From contig NC_052120.1 of assembly GCF_012273895.1 (NCBI RefSeq), forward strand, positions 3,038,001 to 3,102,000: a DNA stretch of 64,000 bases. Reading direction: 5' to 3'. Source of the stretch: Zerene cesonia. Lineage: Eukaryota; Arthropoda; Insecta; Lepidoptera; Pieridae. Under the pieces are notes generated by a model. That model ran no database searches, was not told the origin of the DNA, and worked only from the letters and a program-made list of their open reading frames with translations. Shown here in pieces: positions 38,291-50,817 of this stretch. A program made the position numbers and the translations under genes. Each line of letters begins with the position of its first letter. Positions within the stretch are counted from its first letter, which is position 1.

Positions 38291-39000
38291 CTACATGGCA
38301 CGATTTTAAAAGCCATATCAATTTATAGTTTGCTAACTATGACTATCGAAGTCAAAAATGTTTTCTTTCATTTCTGATAAGGATTAACTTTAAATTGTCA
38401 CAATTTTCCCTCAAAATCATTATGCTCGATGGCGTTGCAATATTTTTTGTGACGTCACATGCTTGTCAACAAATAAACAAGAGAACAGTTTTCTATGCGA
38501 TAATTTAAATTCAATTCATTTTGATTCAAGGCAAAATATCAGCGATTTTATTATTAAAATAAGTCTGAAATGCTACGCAGAGCCTAAATATACAGGTTCG
38601 TAGATAGAAACTCTGGAAAAAACCGGACCTATTCCAATAAATATCAAAAAGCGGTGGTATAAAATTAAAATTATTTTTTTAGGTTATTTTACTTCTTAGC
38701 GCTTAATTGAATTCTCAATTTACATAGATTACTATCACACCCACACTTTATTTTTCTTTTGTCAAATAGCCTAATTTATTTTACAGAATAAAAAAGTAAG
38801 ATTTATAATGGAGCCTATATATTACAAAAAATAAAAAGTTATAGAGGATACATTTTTGTTTAATATGTCAAATATTTAAAATTTATATCACCTTAAATTC
38901 CTACTTACATTAAATCTGACGTTTAGAACAAATAAATGATAATTCATCTTGTCTTTTTAAATAATGTTTGGATAAACTGACAAATAAATATGAAATCACT

Positions 39001-39140
39001 ACATAGTATAAAACAAAGTCGCTTTCTCTGTCTCTATGTCCCTATGTATGCTTAAATCTTTAGAACTACGCAACGGATTTTGATGAGGTTTTTTTTAATA
39101 GATAGACTGATTCAAGAGGAATGTTTATGTGTATATAAAC
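39001..39140 (+). repeat. Dispersed repeat, ACATAGTATAAAACAAAGTCG type (copy 2)
   Basis: Longer copy of the family at 30985: ACATAGTATAAAACAAAGTC, then CTACGCAACGGATTTTGATG and GATAGACTGATTCAAGAGGA. Both copies face the same way and lie in or next to the beat gene. Confidence 0.65.
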
Positions 39141-41446
39141 CTAGTCTATAATAAAATATGAATCGTCTCACTTCTTATGGCAAAATGTAATAAGAACAAA
39201 ATATTTTACGAAATAACTTTTTATTTCACAGCAATATTTATTTCAAGAACATCTCAGCTCAATCAGACCTTCCATTTAAAAAATAAATTATTTCTTTCTT
39301 CCCGACGATCGGCAATTAAAGTGAGGCGAGGCGAGTTTTCAAATACGTTTTCTTAGTGCAACTACATCGGTATACCGATCTATATTAATTGCTTATTTCA
39401 AAGAGCTTCATTTACTAGTTTTAAGTATTTAAAAAAATCCCTTTTTCTCTTCCTCGTTTACGATAAGCTGAAACAATTTTTTAAGCGGGCGGGCGTTAAA
39501 GCAAAAAAAAAAACAATCAAGAACTTGGATTTAATTTCTATATTCGTTTGGGAGTGAAATCTTAAAAGATCGGCAATTAATATAGGGCATTTAACAAGAA
39601 CGTCAAACATATGGAACGGCCGTGTAATTAAGCTATCGCAATTAAGGCTGAGCTTTGTGGATTTCCACACTACAATTGAACTAATTTCACTGGCGCAAAC
39701 GGCTTTTTCGCAAAGCCATACGTGCATTACTTAACGTTTGCTTATTGCTTTATAATCTGAGAACGATAACAGAATACTCTGTTGAAAAGCTTTTAATCTC
39801 TAGTTCATACCCAAATAATAGTAGAATTTAATTTCGTAATAATTGGTGTATTTTAATCCTAATTATAGTTTACAGTTTATTTTTTGTCGTATATTTTTGT
39901 ATACATGGAATAGTATAATATAAAGGGCAGTTGACATGAACGAATTTGTTGCTTTCAATTTTAATTAGCATTGGTTATTGCTTCCATGTACTAAAATATG
40001 GCCTTCAATTAACATAAATATTTTTGCAATGCCTATATACACATATGAATATCATAAAAGATGAAATATTCAGACCTATTCGCTAAAAGGAAGATATATT
40101 ACTATTGAATAGTTTATGATACTAACTTTTCATATGATTAGAAAGGATTTGGGTTTGTTTGTGATTTATGGGCTGTATTAAAATCTAATGTTTTGTATAT
40201 TATATTCTACATACTTGCGAGTCTTTTATTATATATGTATAATTAAGAAACACGATATCACATTCTAGGATGGGGTATATTTTATAAGATGTCTAGACTT
40301 CGATACATCATATAATTTACATAACAGTACAATAAAATTTATTTGAATTATCTGCAGACAGAGATACGTTCCAGCTGGAGGATAGCTTGTTTGCTTTAGA
40401 AAATTGAAAATGCAAAATCACGATAGCGTATGATTTGTAGAACTTGGCTCGCACTGTCATAAAATATGTTTAAAGTTTGAAATGAGTTTTCATGTAATCC
40501 TGCTTGTTCGGCTGTATTGATTTGAAAGTCTAGTGTCAAAGGTGTTCATATTGCAGTGATTTCTATTATTATGGCATTATATAACATGCATAAAAATAAT
40601 GGAAATACGATTAACACTATAATAGTACACGTTTCTTCGAACATTTTCGAACTCCAGGTCATTAACGCGTATTAAATTAAGGGAATAATACAACTTTACC
40701 TCCTTTATATGATGTCAATACAGTATACCAACGTCTACAGTCGTGTTATTACAATTTATTAAAATTATAAGTTGAAAAATATTTCCAAAAAGTTGTTTCA
40801 ATTATTGTTGCGTATAATCTCTAGCTGTCAGTTTTATACGAAAAAGTACACTGCTTTTCCACGTTTTATATCAAAAGAAACTCAAGCATCGGTCTGAGTA
40901 CACGTTACAGAAAATTAAAATTTGAGAAACTGTTTTAACCGAATCCGAGAAACGGAAATAAAATAATTTTACGTCGCTTCATAATACAAGACAGATAAAC
41001 TACAAGTCACATAAGTTGCATTGGAGATGTAAATTTGTCCTTTAGTATTCTCAGTTCGTCCTTTTGCGTTGAGGCGTAGTTTTATATGAAATTAAAAATT
41101 TTCGAAGAGCTGCTCAAATATTTTAAGACGGGAATATCTAACTCATTATATTTCCCACTACACAGTTTGAATGTTATTATGTCAGGAGAGGATAATATAT
41201 GTTACGTGAGAAGCGGTGAATCACATATTCTCGCTGTGGTTTCACGAATGTTTGCATACACACGTAAACAAGTACTCTTCTTAATTAAATTGAAAATTTG
41301 TGCAGATCTTCAAACTTTATACATTCAATGAATTATGTGCCCAATAATAAACTATTATAGTGAAGCAAATTGAATTTCGTAATAGACTACAATGTGCAGT
41401 AAATGCCATTGAGTTTCTCGAAAATTGAAAGCAAAGCAAAACACCA

Positions 41447-41508
41447 ATTATTGATTTTCTTATTGTTATAATAGATCATATTATTGATTTTCTTATTGTT
41501 ATAATAGA
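41447..41508. repeat. 33-bp tandem duplication
   Basis: ATTATTGATTTTCTTATTGT occurs at 41447 and again at 41480, each followed by TATAATAGA. Two units, nearly identical, in the 12.6-kb beat intron. Confidence 0.9.
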
Positions 41509-42680
41509 ATTCAATAAAATTTAATGTTCAGATAACAATTATTTACATAATTATATTCAAATACGTAATCGATTAAATAGATAATTAGCGGAGGTAATGA
41601 GTGGATTGTAACTAAATAATTCATAAGTCATTCAGATTAAAATATACAACTTTAATTTTACAAAACACGCAGTGCATTTATTAATCATAATATTGGTACA
41701 GCAAGTGTGGTTGGAACCGCAATACAATGCTAATAATGCTAGTTGTCATTCACTGATCATGAAAACATAACACCTACTAAAATCACAATAGCTAACTATC
41801 ATCAATATCATTATGAATTATTTAAATACAGTTTTATTTAATTAGTGGTCAGTTTAACTTTAAAACGAGGATTTAGGAGGATTTCTAGGATTTTACCCGC
41901 TAAATATTCATTTTTTTCATCATAAATTTTCACGCAGGAAAATTTAATATACGAAGACCCATAGCGTTTAAATTTATACATAGATGTAATTAAATGAAGT
42001 TCGATAACATAGCTGCATTAGCGTATCTTTTTCAACTCTATTTTTAATGATATTCATTTTACTGTAGCCTGCCCTGTTCAGGCGAGTTTTCTGGTTTATC
42101 TACAATTATATTAATAATTGCTTAATCATAATCGGCGAAGATTATGATATGATTATAATAATAATAATTTATTTGCCAGAATGTATATAGTATGAAATAG
42201 TAACTTTAGTGGATATAAATCACAGAAAGAAAAAGCATCATAATACAATGTCTAAAACGTCCTTAGCGATATAATATTAAACAGACACACATGTACATTG
42301 TTAGGCAGACATTGAAGCACATCATTCATGTATCACTAAGCATAAAACAAAACACTCACGAGATTCATGAAATAATAAGATCATTTTCCGATTCCTCTGC
42401 CTCGCAAACGAAACATCAGCATATTCGGAATTCAGAGGGAATCTGTTTTTATTTCTAGCGAGGCTGTATCGATAAATAAAGGGATGCTGAATGTCTTGAA
42501 CAAATTTTTCCTTTTCTACGAATACACTATCTTCCAACGGCATGTATACATTTTGGTATTATTTGACTATTTGTAAGGAAAAAAAAACGTATCTGTAATT
42601 TTTTTTTCGCGAAGATGCTACAAAAGAACAAGATTCACTTAAAAAAACTAGGCAGACCACTTGTATCTTGTATTAACTAA

Positions 42681-42850
42681 CTAGTTGTCTGCCCCGGCTT
42701 CGCCCATGGTACATTTTTTCTTTACATGCGCTACTTCGCGCCTTAACATAAACTAAAAAGAAAGTTTATTTGAATTGGTAAAGCCGTTCTCAAGTTTTAC
42801 GCTTAACAACACATTCGGCGATTTATTTCTATTTGTATTGAAGATTATAA
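42681..42850. repeat. Dispersed repeat fragment, CCCCGGCTTCGCCC type
   Basis: CTAGTTGTCTGCCCCGGCTT then CGCCCATGGTACATTTTTTC; later AAAGCCGTTCTCAAGTTTTA. Shares its head with 776-885. In the beat 12.6-kb intron. Confidence 0.5.
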
Positions 42851-43067
42851 ATTCATCATTAATTTTAAGATTTAATCTATTATAGTATTAATTGCTGAAT
42901 AATTTATAGACAGTAATTCAATCGGTCTAAGCGGATGCTTAATAACGTATTAAATCTTGATTATTTTAACACGATCGTGTTCTGCTCTTAATATATTGCT
43001 CATAATGTATTTTTAACTGCCAACAAATAAAATAATATTTAAGGCGAATACAATAAAAAAAGTTTAC

Positions 43068-43187
43068 CTTTATTTTCCCTCTAATGAAGTGGTGTTTCTG
43101 AACGACAAACTGAATTGTGCTGTAGGCGGTCCACAGGCTGCCATTCTCGCCGCCACCCACTCGGTGCCACACGTGTTGTGAAAGAGC
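43068..43187 (-). CDS. beat: Beat-family exon: middle of second Ig domain
   Basis: 120-nt exon of exactly 40 codons, phase 0 on both sides. The acceptor is CAATTAAAG with a weak pyrimidine tract; the donor is AAG^GTAAAC. The peptide starts ALSQHVWHRVGGGENGSLWT and continues AYSTIQFVVQKHHFIRGKIK. The stretch STIQFVV-x-x-HHFIRG matches the Beat pattern of strands D-E, a Ser/Thr-rich (L/I)xF(R/V)V followed by xHF-x-x-G, which leads straight into the xKC of the next exon. Asn-Gly-Ser is a possible glycosylation sequon. A retroposon tail lies 83 bp upstream of the exon (43270-43432). Open reading continues beyond the donor into intron, so the end rests on the splice site and on the family alignment. 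Confidence 0.86.
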
Positions 43188-43269
43188 CTTTAATTGAACA
43201 ATTAGGTTAAATGGGATTCCTATTCTCAACATAATAATATTTAGACCTTTTTATTAGACGTTATGAACA

Positions 43270-43432
43270 TGCCGAGGGTTCGCGGATGAATTTTAACCAG
43301 CTCCCGTGGCCCCCTCACTCAAGTGGCTCGACGGAACACAGTGGGGTTTTGGTCGGTAAGAATCCGACATAATCCACGGCTCCATCCCGGGGGCCGTGGG
43401 TATCTATGCAAGATTTCCCCACTATAAAAAAA
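43270..43432 (+). mobile_element. 5'-truncated retroposon tail with 14-bp target-site duplication
   Basis: A 163-bp GC-rich insert begins TGCCGAGGGTTCGCGG and ends CCCCACTATAAAAAAAA. It is flanked by direct repeats AGACGTTATGAACA at 43256-43269 and 43433-43446. A poly-A end, 5' truncation and a 14-bp duplication are the marks of target-primed reverse transcription. The sequence resembles a common lepidopteran LINE 3' end. It is antisense to the beat gene. The exact duplication implies a recent insertion. Confidence 0.85.
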
Positions 43433-44039
43433 AGACGTTATGAACACAGAATGAAGGAAGACATACTTGCACATAAGTCCATTAATTTAACGCAATAATG
43501 TAAACGAATTTTTATATAAAAAAATTAAATCTCAATCGCTTGATGACTAAATAAAAGCATAATTTAATAGCACTTTTGCTCCTGTACTAAGTCCTGCACA
43601 GTGAAAAACATAGCATAAGCTTCGAATTGAGTACCTCTCTCTTCTCCGAATATCAAATGAATTCTCATCCATTCGGATGCGGGTCGTATCGGAAAATTCT
43701 AGGTATTTCGCATGTTAGTAATATCCTTAATTCCCAGTTGCAATTATAAAAATTAGTACCTAGATGACCGACTATGCTCGGTATTTTTTTTTTTTTTGTT
43801 TTTATATAAATTGTGTTTTAAAAACTTAATTATTCGCCAAAAAATAGTCTTATTATTCGTCAATAGATGTCAGGAAGAGTCATAATAAATTGGGACTACT
43901 CAAACGCCTCCAATTTGTTAAAAAAGTAAGTTTAAGTCGATAAAACACGAATATTACAATCGATCGATTTATCGCCCCCGAAACCCCCTATATACTAAAT
44001 TTCATGAAAATCGTTTTAGCCGATTCCGAGATTCCAATT

Positions 44040-44043
<4 letters not shown>

Positions 44044-44070
<27 letters not shown>
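44044..44070. repeat. (AT)n microsatellite
   Basis: About 13 AT units after TTATACATAT, in the 2.8-kb beat intron. Confidence 0.95.
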
Positions 44071-44217
44071 CAAGAATTGCTCGTTTAAAGATATAAGATA
44101 AGATTAACACCACTATTAATTCTTAGTTATACCGGATAAAAACAGATAAAACAAGTTTTTGTTTTGAAACATTTCTCCCATGGAAGTATTGTTACACTCG
44201 TATATCCTACTATCCTT

Positions 44218-44423
44218 TCCTACTTTCTAATAATTTTATAAATGCGAAAGTTTGTAAGGATGTGTGTATGTTTGTTACTCTTTCACGCAAAAACCACTGC
44301 ACCGATTACAATGAAATTTGGTACGTAGATAGCTGGATAACTGGAATAACACATAGGCAACTTTTATCCCAATATTCCTACGGGATAGGGACTTAAAGGG
44401 GTTAACCAGCGGAGCGCAGCTAG
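44218..44423 (+). mobile_element. Lep1-type Helitron
   Basis: Begins TCCTACTTTCTAATAATTTT (start ambiguous by about 5 bp) and ends GAGCGCAGCTAG before a T. Family blocks are present, but the CG-rich end is divergent (AAAGGGGTTAACCAGCGG). Lies in the 2.8-kb/12.6-kb intron zone, between the exons at 43187 and 45981. Confidence 0.85.
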
Positions 44424-45980
44424 TGCAAAATACAATAATAAATACGACGCAAGTATTTTCAATTAGTTTGGTATATAAAATGCGTGTTTGTAAAAGCCTA
44501 ATGTATTTCTATACGTAAGTTAGAGTATCTTAATAAAATAAACTTGACATATCGTAGCAATAATCAACTTTAAGGTGGATATTTGTAATCCCTTTCTAAT
44601 AACACTGTCAACCAGACACGGCAATTTATGTCACAGTCCACAGGGTCTTTATTCAGTTTTCAATTTGATTTATTTCGAATCAATTTTATTAAGATTTACA
44701 TTTCAGATCAGTTCTCTTGTAAATCAAAATGTGTGATAAACATTAAACTTACCGTTTATTGTTAACTCAAAAAGTATTATTTAAGCGTTGTTTAAAATTA
44801 TTGTTTTTTTTTTATTTTCCTGAACTGCGGTATGCTTACATTTTAATTATTATATTATATAATTCTCAATCCTTGAATTAAGCTATATTCGTATTGACAG
44901 TTTAAGTTTGATTGCGATACCAAGAGCCATAGTCACTTGGGCATTTTCCTTTATATTTAACTGTAGTACCTATATGTTGTAGCTATACGTAAACTTTATA
45001 ATGATACCTACTTACTTGAATATTTGTTTATCATGTGTATCATGATTTTTTACATATTGACTAATGAAAAGACATTTTATTTTGTTAATCAGAGAATCAC
45101 AGTAACAAGTTATTGCAACCCTTGATTTTTCACCTGAATTACATCGTCGCAAATGAAGAATCATCAGATTTCGCTACACACCTCTCGCATCCCAAAATTA
45201 AATTAATTTTCAAATATGCGGAGTCATAAACGTGTCAGATAAGTTTCATGGGAGTAAGGCCCAAATTCCGAATTATGGATGCATTTACATTCAACGAGGA
45301 AATAAAATTTTATCTGTTCGCGGCTCGTTTAATTTCTAACGTTACAAAAATAAAATGTAAAATCAAATAAAATTGTATGAATTCGAGTATACTTTAAGAC
45401 GAGTATACAGAATATCCAAATATTCATTCAAGAAAGAACATAATAACGTATATTTCCGTTCAATCTATAATTTCTTTGGTCACTACTGTTATTGATATTT
45501 TCTCTTGGAAAGTCTTCTTATAAAATTAATTTATGTGCAACTTATAATATTAACAGAATATTTTGGTTATATATACTGAAATCCAATAAATAAAAATATT
45601 AAATACAACAAAAAAAGTTACAAATGCTTAAATGAATTAAAGAATTAATTCTGTACTCAATAAAATACAAACAAGAAATATGAACGTTAGAAATAAGAAG
45701 GCATGAGTTTACATCGCATTGAGGCATCTTGGATAGTTGTGCGCAATAAACGTCTTGTTATTATATTCGTTTTATATATTTTTCATTGCACGTATCAATA
45801 ACAGCTATCCCACAAAGTACAGCACAGAAGATTACAAATAAATTTCCATTTCACATTTATTAAAGCCTTTGATGAACGGAAAATTTATAGGGCATAGATA
45901 TCACAGGTGTGTGCGTCGAATAAATACTTTTTCGTTTCGAAATCCGGTTACAGTCCTACATATACTGAAAATAATCTCAC

Positions 45981-46114
45981 CGGTTCGTTGTTGATGAAAA
46001 ACGAGAGATTAGCCGGAGGCATGGAGTCATGGCTTATGCATTCTGCTTTTAACTTCATCCCAGTCCGGTAGCGACGCTTCAGACCATTTAACTCCGGATC
46101 CGATATCGGCAAGT
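45981..46114 (-). CDS. beat: Beat-family exon: linker and first half of second Ig domain
   Basis: 134-nt exon: two bases completing the Asp codon, then 44 codons. The acceptor is TTTATTTGCAG and the donor CCG^GTGAGA. The peptide reads LPISDPELNGLKRRYRTG then MKLKAECISHDSMPPANLSF and ends INNEP. This matches the Beat linker DLP-x-x-P-x-(I/L)-x-G, the YRxG turn, the first Ig2 cysteine (KAEC) and the strand-C motif before a conserved INxEP. The position usually held by the core tryptophan of strand C (LxWxIN) reads Phe (LSFFIN). Asn-Leu-Ser is a possible N-glycosylation sequon. It sits between a 14.0-kb upstream intron and a 2.8-kb downstream intron. Confidence 0.9.
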
Positions 46115-46344
46115 CTGCAAATAAAACAAACATTATTCCTGTTTGGTAAAACGTATTATACGTAAATTATATGTATTATATAATAGGGCGACTTAGGACT
46201 AAAAAGAAACTGTTTTGTTTTTGGGCCCTAAGTCTCAACTATAATTTTGATCTGAATTTTGGAAATCAATCAATACTTATGGCAAAATCGGCTTTCGTTT
46301 ATTTTGTAAATTAAGAAATAAGAAAAAAAAAACAATATTTTAAT

Positions 46345-46432
46345 AGTATAATGAATAAACCGCTTTTAAAATCCGTTTAATAGTCTTTAATTTCTAAATG
46401 TATAAACTCGCGTAAAATCAAACACAAGATAA
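46345..46432 (+). repeat. Dispersed repeat with ACTCGCGTAAAATCAAAC end (copy 2, truncated)
   Basis: ATAATGAATAAACCGCTTTT then AAAATCCGTTTAATAGTCTT and TAAACTCGCGTAAAATCAAA; the GACGTTTCG core is missing. Same family as 24621-24795. It lies about 230 bp upstream of the beat exon at 46114. Confidence 0.6.
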
Positions 46433-49400
46433 TTATAGAATGTTTTTATTCAAATTTAATCAACAGTTACTTCAGTAAACATAACATCCTATGTATATGT
46501 TTCAATTGGCTATTTATTTTCCGAACATTTTAAAAATTACAGTATAAATTACATATTCTGCATAAAAGCTCTTTGAATTGAAATTAAAAGCTTTGTCCAT
46601 TTATCGTCAATTTGTTTTCATTCGTTTTATATAAATTGTTGTTACGCAGATGAATTTAATTAAAAGGTATTACAAATATATCAAATAACAGCAGCATAAC
46701 GGAAGTAATATTTTTAATATCAATATTTGAATTCAGAATTTGCAATTTTTGTTTGTTACATAGTTTCCATAACTAATAAAAAATTTTGGGATAATTTTAT
46801 TTCCGAAATTTGTACATAAATACAATTTCTCGAACTTCTATCTTTATCCACATTGACCTTATCTTGTAAGTAAATCTACATATATATGAAATCATAATTG
46901 TTATGAGTAAAACTCATGTAACTTAATTCTGTAGGACTATACTTGTACAATACTTAGGAAAACTTAGCAATGCCACACTTACACTATTATCGAAGGTTTG
47001 CATCATGTACTTCGATCAGCATTAAAAATATTTGATTTCCTAATTATCCTGAATACAATTTAACATTAACAAAAATAAGGCCACTTATGTTAATAAATAT
47101 TCACATTTATTAAAAACTATGACGGTAATGTATGCAGTATTAATGGCTCGTAATGGGGAAAATTTCAAAGCTATATTGGTGTCAATTACGATACGGCAGA
47201 CGGCTCTCGTAACACCATCCCATTATTTTAAAACGAGTACTTATAAGCCTCATATTGCGTCAAAATATTATATTTCACGTTAGTTCAATTTCCTTTTTTT
47301 TAAAGAACTTTTTAAAAATGTGTTTTATTTTTCATTAAATTTAATTTTCGAAGTTTAATATAATTTGGTGTGTGATATTCTTCTCATTTATTTTCTCTTA
47401 TGTCAAATAGAAAGTAATTCTATCTTACGTTGGTTATAACTTGTTATCTAATATTCTGATGGATGAAAATTAATTGATGTCACCAACAGATGTCACTTTT
47501 TGTAACTTGTCAAAACTCGTCGAGCTATCGAATACCGATGTTACAAAGTTGACTAACGTGGCGCATTCGTAGTTACGCTGTTTATTCCATGTCCGAGTCA
47601 ACAATCCTCACTTTGTTAAAAATATGGATTTATTTGTATTGTCAATATAACATATTCCTGATACATTGCAATTTTAACGCAATGTTTAAATGGGTGAAAG
47701 AAATGTTATGTGCATCATGTTTACTCTTAATCGCTCTAACATGAGCTTTATCATGACACTTCATTACCATTTTGATTAAACTTATTTTGAATTAGAAGTA
47801 AACAGTATGAAAACGTGCGTTTAACAAATATATTTTGTACAATTATTCCCACTCTTAGCAGAACAACGAAGCAGAGAAAAGAATAGCAGGTCTACACACA
47901 CAACACAAACAGCTGTTAAAACTTATATGAGTGAGATCAAGCATACTTTGAAAAATATAAACTCAAGCGAATGTATCACAAACCTTAAGAGATCGACACA
48001 AGGAAACATATTAGTGCTACTCTGTTCTGTAGGACGAGTGGCAAGTGTACTGGAGGTATATCTTTTTTCTCACCTTTTCTAAATAAGCAATCCATTCGAA
48101 AAAAAAAAACTCGAATGTTATTTCTTCCAATGCTTAATTCAAGAGCCAGCCGCAGATTTATCTACCATATTTTTGATAGACATATAACAAATGTATCCTG
48201 ATACGTGACCGAGAGTTGGTAAGCATAAAACGATTCAGAGATGCATTTCCAACAATATGGTTGTTTTCATATCTGTAATGTACCTGTTCCGTTTCTCGTT
48301 CAACCTATAGCGCTGTTACGGTAAATAAAGTTTTATTAGTTGAGAGCTTGAAAATAGGACGCGAGTCTCGCAGAAAATGTAGGGAAGCAATATTCATCCT
48401 CTACACTTTCCATGGGAAACTTTAGTGAATGACTACTATTTATACCTCAAACATTACGCATACACTGGTGACTTTCTTCGAATGGGTCTGACACTCGCCT
48501 GAGGATATTCCCAGATTTACGCCAATGAATGTTGATCCGTGTATGTATCTACGTTCGAGGAACTTTAACTGGATTTCTACGCACGATGCAATAACGATAA
48601 ATATGATATGCTTTCGTTTATACTTCCAAGAATCGTTCAGATGCCTGTGAAATTGTTTTCATACAAAAAGTACTTCCCGATTATGTTGTCTTTTGCTGAA
48701 TTTTGGTGGTTATAAGGACATGAGAGATGATATGAAGGATTCCGTAACGTAATAAGTTGTTACCCTTCTGTAATATGAAGGTCCGCATTTTTGTGCCTGT
48801 TTTATTAAACAAAACGTGTACTAAAATATATGAGGAAACAAGCTTATATCATAATGATGGAAGCCTTTTATGTCTACGTTTTTTTTAAACAATATTGATT
48901 AAATTCGTTTAATATTATTCATAAGACTTAATCATTTAGTTTTATCGTTTTTCTTTGTATTGGAAGTATTGAATGGGATCTTTGTGGGACTTATCGTCAG
49001 TGATTAATTTTATTTTCCTTACAACAACGTCGACTATTTATAATCACGTTTTTGGAGATGCGCAATCATCAAGAATATTTCTAAATATTATGAGTTTTAT
49101 ACATATTTGTTTCTGGAAAAGTTCAACCCCAAAATCCTTCCTAATAAAATTATATTTTGGTTGATTATTATAGATATAAACCTTAGCTGGAATATTAAAC
49201 TTTATTATTACCTACTTTTTAATTAATAAATAAATTCCTCAATTATTGCCATATTTAACTGGCTTTCAAATAATAATCTATTTCTAATAAATCGTAAATA
49301 ACTACTGAATTTTAATAAATCGACAATATTAATTCTAGAAATTTAAAACACATTTATAAACAAAAGTAAATCATTGTGAATAAATAAAACATCAGAAGTA

Positions 49401-49699
49401 AACGATCAAATTATACCAAACTAATTTTTATTTATTGCTCATTTCTGCACATTTCAAAAACTTTAAAATAATTATGTTTTCAACAAATTTTAACCTTATT
49501 TAACTAAGCACTATTGTTAGTATTGTGAATACGATAATTAGATTATTAATGAGATTTGTAATGGAAAAGCTTTTTAACTAGTATATATAAGACGTATACG
49601 TACACTTAAATAATTACAAGTGTATCACAAAGAACAGATCAGCGGCCGTTGATACACACTTTCCAAAATAATAATAATTAAGCGTTAGCGTTAAGGTTA

Positions 49700-49770
49700 A
49701 ACCTTCTAACACGTTGCACGAACGCAGGTTCGAATCCTGCCTCGTGATCAAATTTTTTCTATTCTTTCAA
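49700..49770 (+). repeat. tRNA-like (B-box) fragment, probably SINE-derived
   Basis: GCAGGTTCGAATCCTGC folds as a perfect 5-bp tRNA T-arm with loop and is a good pol III B box. It is followed by CTCGTGATCAAATTTTTTCT. No anticodon arm or matching 5' acceptor strand is seen upstream, so it is not an intact tRNA. The sister sequence at 32310-32360 has the same 3' part. Confidence 0.5.
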
Positions 49771-49869
49771 AATTTCTCAGGATTATTATATATAAAGAGA
49801 TACTAGATCTAAGAAAATAATATAAAAAGTATGAAATAAACTAAGTACGTCACCACTTCAACACAGCCA

Positions 49870-50570
49870 GGCACACTACGTCGCCATTACTAGATTTATA
49901 CATCGAATCTCGCGATACACAAACGCGGTGTTATGATTATTAGGTAATATAAAACAATTAAAAATAAAACTTCCCGCGAAGTGTATTTGAATATAAAATA
50001 AATTAGCACGCGATCCGCACGTGATTACATGAGAGGCGACAGACGACGTCTTTTTACGACTTCACGACTAAGACAACGACTACCGCGCTCCCTCCGGCCG
50101 TATGAACACATCGCGTCACTCTCTACCCTCAAAATATTAATAATCTTATTTTGTCCATTCCAAACAACAAGACTATTATCCATCCTATCCTTACCATAGC
50201 TAGTGTAACCTTCCCGCTCCGTCCTACATACATCAGCTTTCAGGTGCTCCGGTCGCGGTTCATGAATAGTCACTGGTGCGCCCTGGCTCGTGCGTAAGAT
50301 GAATATATAAATAGTAATAGTAATAATACATAGAGACCTAGAACTCCCCAAGTCAGCATCCGTCGACAAGACCAAATCCCATCCCAATCCGTTGGTAACA
50401 CAAGCCATCGCGTACTACCCGTGACCCGATCCCACTCGGACTCGGAGGCCAAGACACCTCCCGATCGACTCTGACCACGAAATAACCAAAAACAATATGC
50501 TTGATCGAACAGAGAGCCAAGCGCGACACCATAAATAACTACAGCAGAAAGCGTAGGTACACCATCTTCG
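49870..50570 (-). repeat. GC-rich block, possible LTR-retrotransposon end
   Basis: About 700 bp of clearly higher GC in AT-rich intron DNA. On the minus strand, several overlapping frames are open at once (for example 127 codons at 50408-50025), which suggests composition rather than coding. Near its end the minus strand reads GTAATGGCGACGTAGTGTGC, similar to the TGGCGAC-type primer-binding sites after insect Ty3/gypsy LTRs. No TG...CA ends or target duplication could be fixed, so this is tentative. Confidence 0.35.
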
Positions 50571-50684
50571 CCGGCGAAGACGAGGTCCGTTTTTGTTAGT
50601 TATGCAATCTATATAGACAATGCCTTTTCAAAGTATGTTTATGTATTGTTCCATTAATTGTTTTCGTTTTAGTTTGTACAATAA

Positions 50685-50817
50685 TCCCTACTAATATTAT
50701 AAATTTGAAATGACTGTCTGTCTCTTCTTCACGCTTAAAACAGTGTTTAACCAATTTGAATCTGTATATAATTTCCATAGTCAAACTACGCGTGCTAAGC
50801 CGCGGTTGAAAAGCTAG
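50685..50817 (+). mobile_element. Short Helitron-like element related to Lep1
   Basis: 133 bp, starts TCCCTACTAATATTATAAAT and ends GGTTGAAAAGCTAG, inserted between A and T. It has the TC...CTAG ends of the family but a different, shorter interior with CTGTCTGTCTCTTCTTCACG. Probably a separate subfamily. Confidence 0.75.

Larger units (their letters stand above)
30438..43067 (-). other. beat: beat intron of about 12.6 kb
   Basis: Bounded by donor GTAAAC at 43067 and acceptor TTTACAG at 30438. It holds the repeats listed separately, a gap, the hAT-like MITE and AT-rich filler; 32720-34995, 35410-36158 and 39141-41446 contain nothing I can name. A 97-codon plus frame at 31151-31444 lacks motifs. 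Confidence 0.7.

Noticed and set aside
39458..39727. 89-codon minus-strand frame inside the beat intron as an additional Beat exon
   Set aside because: No Beat motif, and the flanking exons already join in phase without missing residues of the Ig2 fold.
49683..49760. A functional tRNA gene
   Set aside because: Only the T-arm is convincing; there is no acceptor pairing or anticodon arm, and a sister copy at 32310 shows it belongs to a repeat.
50025..50408. 127-codon minus-strand frame with a hydrophobic stretch
   Set aside because: Two other frames on the same strand are open over the same bases and none matches a family, so composition of the GC-rich block explains it better than a gene.
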